Made by a program: the position numbers and the translations under genes
In this document: positions 49,301-60,400 of the stretch, one piece after another
Layout of the letters: every line of letters starts with the position of its first letter
Position numbering within the stretch: the stretch's first letter is position 1
The notes under the pieces: generated by a model
Told to the model about the DNA's origin: nothing
What the model saw: the letters and a program-made list of their open reading frames with translations, nothing else
The model's database searches: none
DNA from: Gonium pectorale
Taxonomy: Eukaryota > Chlorophyta > Chlorophyceae > Chlamydomonadales > Volvocaceae
Direction of reading: 5' to 3'
DNA length: 64,000 nucleotides
Assembly (NCBI GenBank): GCA_001584585.1
Contig: LSYV01000035.1
Coordinates: forward strand, 240,517 to 304,516

Positions 49301-50421
49301 GAGCAACTTGGCGATGCGCCGCCGCTGCGCCACCACCGCCACCAGTGACACCGACTCGCTGCCCCGGGCCCAGGGCAGCGGCAAGCCGGCACCAGCTGGC
49401 TGCGTGGCGGCGGGCTCGAGCGCTGGACCGTCGGCAACGGGCGCCACGGCGCCGGCGCTGTACTGCAGCAGGTCGGGCACAGCAACACGCAGCTCCTGGT
49501 CCGGGTCGCCGCCGCCGCCGTACACGATGGCGAGGCGAGTGACTGACGCATCGATGAGGGTCCGCACGGGCCGCCTGTGGCCTGCACATGGTTGCAGCGT
49601 CCAAAGGGGGAGTAAGCATGGCAGCAAGGCGGTAGCACCTTTCCTGCGGCAAGAACGGCATGGTGTGGGCGCTATAGGATGCTTAAGTGGCACCGGTACG
49701 CATGTATCGCAAGCCCCTGGTGAATGGCGGGGAATAGTCGGTCGGCAATTGCCTCAGTGGCACGTGCGACTGCCTACCGAATGGGGGCACGGTGCCGACT
49801 GCGAAGCCCGTGTGTAGCAGCACCTCACTTGGGCGAGCCAACCGCACCCGGCGGCGCGCAACCTGGGGATCGACGCAAAAGCACGTGCAGTGGGTAAGCC
49901 CGTTCACAAACGCGCACTTGGGTATCACGAAAAGGACGTAATGTCGAGCAAACGCACGACGAACACGGAGAAGTGAGGATGCGACCACACCAGCGCCCCA
50001 AGCAAGGCGCTTGGCCACGGCTTGCCTCTGGGCCGAAGGCGGCACAGATCCTAGAAGCAACAGGGCAATATGTCCTTGCACGAGTTCAAATAAGGTTCCC
50101 CTTCTCCCCATGCTCCATGGATCCCGCTGGATCCCCACTCATCCTGTCCGCACCATCCTCAAGACCCCGGCCTACCTGCAAGAAGTCCGCCACCTTCCGC
50201 TCGTCTACTCGATCATCCCCTTTCACCACCACTACCAGCGGCGCCCCATCAGCCATGAGCACAATGGACTTGACAATGGCGGCATCGTTCGGCAGCACCT
50301 CGGCCGCGACCTCAGGAACCACCTCCGCCCGGAGCCCGCGCTGCTGCACATAGCGCAGCAGTTCAGCGGCTGTGAGCCGCTCGGAACCGTCCCAAGGACC
50401 ATTTTGTGCTGCCTCCGTCAT
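46396..50421 (-). CDS. YbaK editing domain fused to DEDDy 3'-5' exonuclease
   Basis: Nine exons (high to low): 50421-50176, 49862-49778, 49581-49168, 49058-48973, 48719-48487, 48328-47779, 47502-47262, 47058-46862, 46683-46396; ~779 aa with closed phases. Residues ~15-165 are a YbaK/ProXp-type deacylase domain: [51 protein letters not shown], then [18 protein letters not shown] middle region (~200-355) has [29 protein letters not shown] and [10 protein letters not shown]...[13 protein letters not shown], possibly an OB-like fold. The C-terminus (~527-779) is a DEDDy exonuclease: Exo [11 protein letters not shown], Exo [17 protein letters not shown], Exo [23 protein letters not shown]. All four acidic residues and the Tyr are visible. 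By family, YbaK domains hydrolyse mischarged aminoacyl-tRNA and DEDDy domains trim RNA or DNA 3' ends. The start could be upstream at 50517. Confidence 0.87.
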
Positions 50422-51507
50422 GTCATCTGCAGAACCTTCTAACGACCCGGTACGGTCCAGTCCGCCGCTGGCAGACGCCGGAGGACGGCATGGCGACATT
50501 AAGCAACCAGAGGACATCACACGGCCAGGCTCGCTGTCAAGCAGGGTGGCGGGCGTGAAAGAGCCCTCCGCTGGCAGAGCACATGTCTCTGCATGACGAT
50601 GGCCGTCTGCCCGCCTATGCCCATGCCTCCAGCTGCGCGCCACTTGGCCCGCCGCCGGACCCTGAGGCGCGGCGTAGCAGCGCCCATCACTGCTACTCCT
50701 CGTCCAATTCGTACTTGAAGGGTGAAGGATCAGAGCGGCGATAGGACAGGACTCTGGAGCTCTAGCGGCTGTAGGTGGTGCCCAACAGCGGCCAGGCAGA
50801 GGCCTGGCAGGCAAGCGCCAGCCCATGCGGCGGAAGCTGTCTTTTCTACAGGGGAAGGTTTGTGTGATAATGTAAAGGAAGGTCGACATGCAGCGCATTG
50901 GTTTCGTGGTCTCCGGTTCTCCGGTTTGCGTGAAGGCCGGAAAGGAGCCATGTACCGCTGGCGGATTACAACCGCGCCTGCTTGCGCCATGGCCGTTCCA
51001 TCACGGGCACGAAAACCCCGTCCCGCTCTTGCTTGGACGCACCTCAATCACCGCCACCTTGTGTCCCAAGCAGGAGAGCCAGTGCCCTGCAAGAGCGTGC
51101 CTGGCGCCGACGCCGGCAACGCCGTTACGCCCGTGCCAACGTGTAACCAAACGAGTGAAAGTTGAATTGCCAATCAGCTGCAAGGTCGGGCACGACAAGC
51201 TGTGGCTGTCATTCGCCTGGTTCCACCTGGAGCCATAGTTCGCGGTACGCGAGCCACTGCATGAATATACATGAACATTACATATACGCAAGGCATAAAT
51301 ACGGCTTAAGTTGGTTGGCTAACCCTGTTTGCGGTCGAGGTTGGGGCTTAGGCGTGGCCACACTACGCGCGATGGCCTCAATTCAATCGCAGCACGTGAG
51401 TAACATCTAGCTGCGAGTGGCAGCCAGTATGAAAGCAATGTCCGCGCATCGCCACAGCGCCCCTTGCGCGAACTTCTCACCTTCGGGGAAGCTAAGACTG
51501 TGCTCGC
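50422..51507. promoter_or_regulatory. Divergent promoter region YbaK-exonuclease / mTERF
   Basis: About 1.1 kb between divergent genes. If the YbaK gene starts at 50517, its first exon extends into this interval. No specific element was recognised. Confidence 0.35.
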
Positions 51508-53136
51508 ATGTGCGCGGGGCCTTACCGTGCAGGTGACTGGTTGCAGGGGTTCGTGGCCGCGGCCCCTGGGTCGATACAGTCGGGCCCCCCAGCTACCCTT
51601 GCGCCACACAGCGGCGTGCTGCGAAGCGAGGAGCGACGCGCCTTCCGGGACTTCTGCTAGCAGTTCGCGTGCCTCTTACAAAGGGGTACAGCTGTCACAG
51701 GGCCGTGTCCGGCTTCTAGTTGCGCGCTCGGCAGCTGCCACGACGGTGGAACTGCTGGGCCGTGAGCTGACAGCAGAGGAAGCCACGTCATGGAAGGTAG
51801 GGCGACTACGAGTACGGCAAACGGTTTGTACAATAGGGAAAGCAAGACACTCAATCACGGGAGAGAGAGAGAAGAGCTTGCGGTGGTCTTTGTGTAGTTG
51901 TAGGCGGCGCTAACGAAAGTCACCACACCAGCGACGTCTGCGCTAACGAACAGCGTGGGTGGGGGACCGTGACGGGGGACTACAAATTGTGGGGGGTTTG
52001 CTGTGCTCTGAGAGGCACTTCGATGCCCTTGTAACGGCAACGCATACGGCCTGACCCATTTGGCCTGCGCCCTTGCGCCGTCTGTGCAGGCGAGCAGCGA
52101 CGCGCTTGCTGGGGCGCTAGGCTTCAGCGCCGACGAGTGCGGCCAACTATTGGCACGGGCCTTCGGGTGGAAAACGCAGGCGTTCTGGAGGAGGGAGAAG
52201 GTAAGCTTCATTTAGGGCATCCTGGGTCTGTTCCCAGCAGATACATGTGTGTCGCAGTAGCCGTCAAGCACAGGTTCCGCTGGCCAGTTTTAGGAAGAAG
52301 CCTATTGCCGGACCCTACAAGCGGTAATCATGGCTTTGACGGGACGCAATTTTTTAGAAGCTATAAAGGCCCAATCCGCATACTGCAGGCGTTGCCCCCC
52401 TGCAGTCCTGCTAGGCCCGATTCCCGCAGCATGTGATGACGCCTGCGGAACGGAAAGCTGCAACCTATCCGGATGCCGGCCACCGTGGCCCTACCTCGTT
52501 CCGAGCTCCGCTCCTGCCGCTCACACACAAACGTGCGCACCTCGGACAGGTGGAGGAGCTCCCCACTCCCGGCCAGGTGTCGGGCGTGCTGGCCTTCCTG
52601 CATGACGACCTGGCGCTAAGCCCCGAGGAACAGCTGAAGTTGGTGCGGGCCTTCCCCGAGGTGCTCGCCTGCGACGTGCAGGAGCGGCTGCGGGCAAACG
52701 TGGCCCAGCTGCAGAGCCAATGGCGGTTGCAGGTGAGCCCGGGATGGGCTGGGGTTGGGTCGGATTGGGTCGGTGCGGTGGGACCATCGCGTGACTGGAG
52801 ATGCCGCCGGATGCCCCTGCATGGGGCTCAGAATCTCCTGGCACAGCACACCGTGCACGATTCGGCGATGCCGTCCAGCGCTCTGCGCAGACATGCAGCA
52901 GGTGGTTGTGTTGTGGCCCCCGCCTCTGCGCAGGCCGAAGCCTGCTGGCAGGTGACCATCAGCATATGCAGCTGGCCCCCTTCAGCCACGTGTCCCTATC
53001 CGCTCTTCTTGTGCCGTGTGCGCAGGGCGCCACGCTGTCGAAGGCGGTCTTGCGCCAGCCGCAAGTGCTGGGCTACAGCGTGGACTGCGGCGGAGACTGC
53101 ATTGGTGAATGCAATCGATGCTGGGTCAGGTTCTGA
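51508..53136 (+). CDS. mTERF-like organelle protein
   Basis: Well supported exons are ~51612-51796, 52090-52200, 52550-52732 and 53026-53136, all phase 0 between them. A tentative first exon 51508-51532 supplies an ATG through a 79-base intron; other starts are possible because the frame itself has no upstream ATG. The N-terminus is Ser/Ala/Arg-rich (PSGTSASSSRASYKG) and could be an organelle transit peptide. The core shows mTERF-type helical repeats: GALGFSADECGQLLARAFGW, LSPEEQLKLVRAFPEVLACD, ERLRANVAQLQSQWRLQ, then LSKAVLRQPQVLGYSVDCGG. The protein ends in a cysteine-rich tail, DCIGECNRCWVRF, which I associate with algal mTERF relatives. By family, mTERF proteins bind nucleic acid in mitochondria or chloroplasts. 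At ~204 aa it is short, with only two or three repeats. Confidence 0.75.
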
Positions 53137-54428
53137 GTTAACAGTTGAGTGCAACCGGTACTGAGTTGACAGCTGTGGTCGCAGATTGTTGCATCAACGC
53201 ATCTACACGGGGTATTTCGAGCGCACGTTGTGGGCACATTGTGAGCGAAGCACGTCAGGAGCGCGGAGAGGAGTGCCGTACATTTTTTGTGACATACAGA
53301 GAGAGGTGCAGAGGTGCATCAGAGAGCGTGCCGCAGTGTATTCAAGTGGCCTCAAGCACGGCTTGCATTGAGCATGGCGTTGGGATCGATTACTTACTGG
53401 TCTAGTTACCTTGTTTTAAGGTTACAGGCGGAGAGGCAAGAAAGGGCGCCGATGACGGGAGGGACAGGCAGCCCTGCAACTGGCTGGATTGAAAGAACTG
53501 CCATGGAGTACCGGCACCTCCTCCCGATGTGGTGAACACGTCGGTGCTCGGTATGCCTAGGCACGGATGTGGCGTCTCACTCTTTCAGTAGTAACTCCCG
53601 TTCCGCTTGCCGAAGGTATATACACTGTTGGCCGTTTCAAGTACCTGCCAGCGTATGGCCGTAACACCCACACGCTTTTGCTGGTGTCGCTATGCCTACC
53701 GTGCTCCAAGAAACGGACAGAATACGATAACGCAGGCGAGTGCTTGGTTGCCCCTGCATCAGGTAAACATAGCTGAACAGGCCTGCACAAATCTGACGGC
53801 GGGCTCTCATTGTCACATATTCGTCTCAGACAGCGCACACATATCAGGGGTATGGCAGATAGAAGTGGAGAACCATGAGAACAGATGGTAGTTCGGCCTT
53901 GCATGCCTCCACCAGATCACGACACATGCCATCTCTGCTCCTCAATACCAAAACACGATTTTTTTGAACTCCGGGCTGTACTGCTACCCTCCACGAACGG
54001 GTATCCTGGTAACTATCAATAACATAGATGCAAGTCTGAGGCTGAGGCGACCAACATTCCCAAGGACGACATCGGAGTCTATTCGAGAACTCCTGTCTTC
54101 CGTGAGGTCACAGTAACCGGAGCAACACCATATGTGTGAAGCCGAACTTGCATGACTATCCGTGATGCATAGGAATTATGCCAAGGTCGGCGCCATAGAG
54201 TATGGATGGACATCCATGTCAAGTTAAGTTATGTGTATCTCGTGCCTGCCTGCCTGCTCGCCCCTATGCATGCACTCGTGCCAGCGTTTCACACACCAAC
54301 GCAAGCTACTGGTCACGGCTAGGTTAAGGCGCCACATTGATGCGGGCTGTCATAGTTTATATGTCTACAAACGCAACGAAATGCCAGTGACCCGCGGGCC
54401 ACCCAGTCCGGATCCCGATACTAGTTCA
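53137..54428. other. Convergent intergenic region mTERF / SLT
   Basis: About 1.3 kb between two 3' ends. I see no gene or repeat here; sequence is of mixed, lower-GC composition. Confidence 0.5.
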
Positions 54429-57400
54429 TCACGATTGCCCGTCCCTGGTCGTCATGGCAATGGCCAAGTGGCCCTCGCCGTTCACCGCACCGTCGCCCGA
54501 CCCCCGACTATCCTCCCTACGGCTGTGGCTGTCCCGCTGCTTGCGGCGCTGGGTGAGCTTCGCGGGACTCAGGCGCTCGGCGAGCCCGTCGAAGAAGCTA
54601 TCGACGCGGTGCGTGATCCGAGCGGGGAGCTGCAAATAGAGTGCAGGTAGGAATACAAACGCGGTGGCGGCGCACCACGAGACGATCCACACCGTCGTCC
54701 ACTGCTCCCGGTAGACCAGGATGAAGCCCGAGACAACCATGAGCCAGATCTGCGGGCGGCAACATGGGGTTCGTGTTGGGCCCCGCATACTTTGCACCGG
54801 CGATACGCGCTTACAGTCGGATGTACGCATGTGACGAGCAGGAGGAATGCACGCGCAAAAACAACCGGTCAGGCGCGGGCGCGTGTATGTGGCCAGGGTG
54901 CACCGGAAATGGCTGCGGCGAACCAAACGTCCATCCGCACAATCGCTTCTCGAAGGCGTCCAATGCTGCCGTGCTGCTGAACAGGAGCCAGTCCGCGCCC
55001 ACAAGGATGCAGACTCAGCACGGAAGGTTGCCCCAGTTGCGGCAAAAGTGGAGTGTAACCACCAGCCTATGCTCATACCTGGAACGGGACGCCAATTGCG
55101 GCGAACTCTCGCACGTTGTAGTTGCCGGCTGCGTAGACCATCAGGTTGCACTGGTAGCTGCGGAGGCGACAATGACAATGTTCAATAGCGGCACACGAGG
55201 TCCTTTCCGGCGTTGCTGGCAGCAAGACTACACGGAACGCGCGGAGCTCGTGTCATCATCGGCCGCACTAGACGCCAAGCAATGCGGGTCCACATTTACC
55301 GGCCGCCACCACCGCCCCACCTGAACGGGTTCACAAACCCGGCCGACGCGCCGAGCATGATGGCAATGGACGTGTCTCGCGCGCTGATCTTGAGGCTCTC
55401 CGAGGCGATGGCTGCGATGGGGTACATGATGGCTCCGGCTGCGTTGTTGGTGAGCAGCTCGGACAGCACCGCCGTAGCAATGTAGATGGCAATGAGTGCC
55501 GAGCCGGTGCCGCCCACACTTTTGCCGATGGAGATGATGGCGTTGGCAAACGTGGAGGCGACCTTGGTCTTCTCAAGCGCAGCCGAGACACCGAAGGCAG
55601 CCGCAACTGTTGGGGCATACACACACGCAGCACCGCGCACGGTAGTCTAGGGCCCGCATCTGCCGGCAGCAGCTTGCAATAAGAATCAGCGATACACAGC
55701 CGCTCCACCAGCGCGAAAGCAGGGATACACGGGGAAGCGACACCGCAGCATGAATTACGCAGCACGCCCAGGCGACGTCTCGCGAACCTCCGCTGTCCGC
55801 AATCGGCGCTACCCAGTGGCGGCGGCCCCGCGACTCACTGGTCAGGTACACGTCCCTGCGGGCGCACGGAAAGCGGCACAGGTATAAGCATAGCGAGGGA
55901 CATCGCGGGAGCTTCATGGTCGCAATCTTCACAAGCACGTGATACTGCAGGATGCCTGTAAAGCAACAGCAAAGGGAGCTGAGGCTAGCCCTTTTCAAGC
56001 CACTCGCACCCCAATCTTTGCGTCACGTTTGCGCTTGCCGAGGGGCATGCATGTTTGCGTGTCCGGCATACCTGCTTCCCAAGCCTGCCCAAGCCTACCA
56101 GTAGATGGACTTGCGCGCCTGGTCGCCGTTCATGCAGCCGGTGACGAGCATCAGTGCGGCCGTAAGGACGGAGGCGGGCCACAGGTGGAGGTACTCCTTG
56201 TTCTTGAGGCCACCGACGATCTGGGTCAGGACCATGCCTGCGTGCCCGCACAGCATGGTCCCCACGGCCGATGCACCGCTATTGCTACGCTTGGGATTCG
56301 CTCAAAACAAGCACAGTGCCAGTGCCCAAAAAGACTGTCATTACAACACGAATAGATGTACATTCATGATACCCATGTGTTGTACACAGCAGTTTCACCT
56401 CGGGCCAAGGAACAACAGGATCCAGACCTTAGCCCCACTTACCCAGGACGAGGAGGACGGAGATGATCATGGCGCGCCGCTTCGGCGGCGAGCTGTCAGG
56501 GACCGCCTGCGCGCGCAGCCACGGGCGGCACAACCTCAGCTTGAGACTCGCCCTGTCCGCACGGCCAGGCTGGTCAAGCTCCTGTTCTCCAATCCATAAA
56601 CTCCTGCTACCGCCGTACTGCACATACGGTAGCACTCGCAGCAGCACCTTCACGTAACCCACCAAACAAGATGCGGCAATGTTTCCTCACAGCAACCCGT
56701 CCTCTCCCCGGACCTCTTGAACCGTTCTGCCCCGGCAACCCACCTGCAGCAGCACAAAGGCCTTGTCCTGACGGTGCTCATCGGTCCACCTGACATAAAA
56801 GGCGACGTGTGAAGTTTTTAGAGGTTCACAGATAATGCAATTGCGTGCCTTACAACGGCCTCCTAAGTGCCATGGGTGCTGCAGGAAACATGGATCGGCT
56901 CAGCAGACAGGCTCAGCACATTCCGCACGAAAACAGCCTGAGAGGCATTGCGCAGTGGAGGGCGTCTTTTATGGCCTTGCCATCGCCACCCATGCCTTCA
57001 CAAGCTACTTGCATACATTTGCCGTCACGGAAGCAAAGCGGAGGGAGCTGTCGCCCCGCTCCCCGTCTGTCGGAGCTGCGGACGTGACCTACTTGGTATG
57101 GCAGCTGATGAGCAGCACGTCGCCGCCCTGGAGCACGATGTCCTGAACGCGCAGCGGGATGCGCGTGCCTTCCCTACAAGAGACAGGGCCAGCGTTATGG
57201 TTCGTTGAGCGCACCAAGGTGGTCTGGGTCTCGCTCTGACCAATATGGAGGTTGCGTCTGGCATGCCAGCGCCTGTGCTAACAGCAGCCACATCCAGGAT
57301 TTGCCCAGGCGTAATGCTCCACAGCGCAGCCTCATGCCTTTAAGAGGTCCGTGTACAGAGAGGAGACCGCGCCGTGCGTTCAGCGGGCGCGACGGCCGGG

Positions 57401-60400
57401 TCGCGGGCCCCCACCTGTGCACGGCCACCACGGCTGCGTTGTAGACGGCGCGGAAGCGGATGTCGCGCACCGTCTGGCCCACCAGCGGGCCCTTGTGCGA
57501 CACGGCGGCCTGCACCAGGTGGCGGTACAGAATAGAGGTGCTAGTCTTGTCGACCTGCTCCTGCTGCACCAGCTCCAGCCCGGGGAACTTGGCCAGGAAG
57601 CCCACGGCGGCAATGTCAGCGGCGATCCACAGCGTGTCCTCCTGTGGGCACAAGCCAGCAACCCTGCACTTGCCAAGCCATAATGCGCCGATCAGCAAGA
57701 CACACACAGCAACCACACGACACTGCGGCCACCACCCGCGCTTCCCCAAAGACTCCGTGCACTTATAGCCCAGTGCGGTGAGGAGCGGCACGACGCTCAG
57801 GCGCCAGCCAGGGGCAAGTACGGCGCGTGGCCCCGCAGGCCCGTGGCTAAGTTGCGTCCTGAGCACCAGCTCATGGAGCGGTGGGAGTCCGCGGCCGTTG
57901 CCGACGCGCCCCGCCAACGAGCTCAGGCCTACCGCCTGGATCTTGTACAGGTAGTCGGAGGCGTCCACGGTGCTGCCGTCTGCACGGTCAACGGAGAGGA
58001 CGTACAGGCCGGGGATGCCGCGGAGACCGGCGGCGGAGACGGTCTTGCCCACCACGTCCGAGCGCTTGCGGACCTGTGAGGGGTAATGCAGCGAATCATG
58101 ATGCGCGAGTGCATTTGGACAAGCAGCGTCGCCGCATGTGGTTCCGGCCGTATCAATAAAATCGGTATGCCCCTACACTTCGATGCTGACGGCCCATCGT
58201 GAAATAGTCAGCCCTGAAGCGCAGCGAGAAACCGGCCCACCTTGACACCAATGATGAACTCCTTTGCGGAGCCATCCTTGATTTCGCGCAGCTTTGTGAA
58301 GCTGCTCTTGAAGTCCTCGCGATCCGCATCAAAATGCGGCGCTGTGCGGGGTACGAATGGGAAGGGAGCCCTTATCGCGGTCAGTCGCATCGCGTACGTG
58401 CACCGGCCATCACGACCGTGCCCCAAGCCCCCTACACGCCTCGTGCAGACCCGGTTGACGGGTGCCATATCAGGCCCAGGCACGCACGTATGCAGCTGTT
58501 GCGCCACCGTCGGCATCGGGTGCACTGCAGCTCATCGATTGTGCAACGGCTACCAGCGTGGCGTCCCCGGCGACTGCACTTAGGCGCTTGACAACTGTGC
58601 GCCTATCCAGCTGACACAAAGCTGCCCACGCCAGTCCCCGCCCCCGGCCCCGCTCACTGGTGTCCAGGATGAGCACGTCGTTAGCCGCCAGCACCATGTC
58701 GCTCAGCCGCCCGTCCTCACGGCCGTTGCCGCGCTGGATGCCAACCGGCACCAGCCCGAAGCGGCCCTGCCACTGCACCTCCCGCACAACGCGGCCCACC
58801 AGGTCAGAGCCGCCGGGCACAGTCACCTGCGGAGCCGACGAGGTGCCGCGGCGCCAAGGCCGTGGGCAGTGTGCGAGGGCTGAGCCATGCAAACGAGCAA
58901 AACGAGGGCGTGGCGATGTTTTGCCTGGGGGCAGAGAGCTGAGGGCTGTGCGCCATCGGCACGGCAGCTGAGCAGGGGCAGCGGTTCAGGCCCACACACA
59001 GCTGCAGCGCACCTGCACCAGCTTCTTGTAGGGCGAGCCCCCGGTCTCGCTGAACGGTGCCGGCTCATCGATCCCGAAGCTGCGCTCAGCGGTCACCTCC
59101 TGCTCCTGCGTCACCAGGCCCAGGCCGTGCTCCTCGCCCACGAACTCCACCACGTCTAGCTCGCCTGCGGGGGAGGGAATGTGCTTGACGCGCCGGGACG
59201 CGGCACTGCAATGGCGCCCACGCCCTGCAAAAGCACCCCACAAGTGCCTGCCCCAGCCCACACCCCCTTGTGATACCCACAGCCAGCTACCAGGCCCTCT
59301 AGCCATACCGCCAGGTGCCCTGCCAAGCAGGTATGAGCCTCACCTGCCACATAGAGGATGTCACCGCCCTCGAGCACAACGCTAGGGTCGGGCTTGCTGC
59401 GGAGGCATGATGGGCACAGGTGAACGCGGAAACGCCATCGCGCCATCGTGTGACATTAAGCACTGGCATCACAAATCCCTGCCGCCGAGCGGTGTCGAGC
59501 AGAGCGCCTCACTGCGTGAGGCTGCCGCAGGCCGAGTATCCGCGAACCACGCACCAGCCCTCACACGCCGCCCACCTCATGTACTTGTTCTGGCGCCAAA
59601 TGCCGCACACGCTGAAGCCGCTCTGCTGCATCAGCCCAGAGTCTTTCAACTTCCTCTTGGCGACCACCGAGGTCGGCAGCACGCGGACTGCCAGGAGCAG
59701 GTCCTTGGCGTAGCGGGAGCTGTTGCCGGGCAGCAGGAAGCGCTGCGGGGCAGGATAAGCAAAGTAACAGGGTCGGCGCTCGGTGGCAGCGCTGCGGGGC
59801 TGGAGCACATGACAGGGTCGGTGGCCAGGCGAGTCCAATGCATTTCCAAGATCGAGGCGGCAGGGGAGCAAGCGGAGCAAGGCTCGGCACATCCGGGCGA
59901 GTGGGCTCGGCTTTGCACTGGAGGCGCAAGACGCACACGTGTGGAGTGCTGCAGCCGGCAATGGCGTGACTGAAACACTGGGCGAAAGTCGCACGGTGCG
60001 CAAGGTACAGGCCCTGCGTGCTCGCAGCTGGAAAGCTTATCTGTGTAGGCGCAACCTAAGGCCTAATCCAACGACTGCCCTCACACCCTGCGCTACCACT
60101 ATAACCCAGGTCCGGTATACCCTTTAAAAAACGAAGCATCACACCTGGACAGTCACGATGAAGATGAAGCCCCACAGCGCATATGGCACGCCGTAGGGAG
60201 CGATGTCTGGGCGGGCGGGGGCAATCAGGGCAAAAGGATGAGGCAGCATGTGCACCGAGCTCACCCCCAGACCGGTGCCCTCAAGATTGTGGTGGCGGGC
60301 GACCATATGGGTGTGAGTACCCTCACACCCATCGCACCCATAGCAGCCGTCATACGCATGCAAGCACGCGAGGCGCAAGGACATGTGACAACTGTCACAC

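Noticed and set aside
51464..51611. Extending the mTERF reading frame upstream to 51464
   Set aside because: The frame there begins with TTG and has no ATG; a spliced first exon is more likely.
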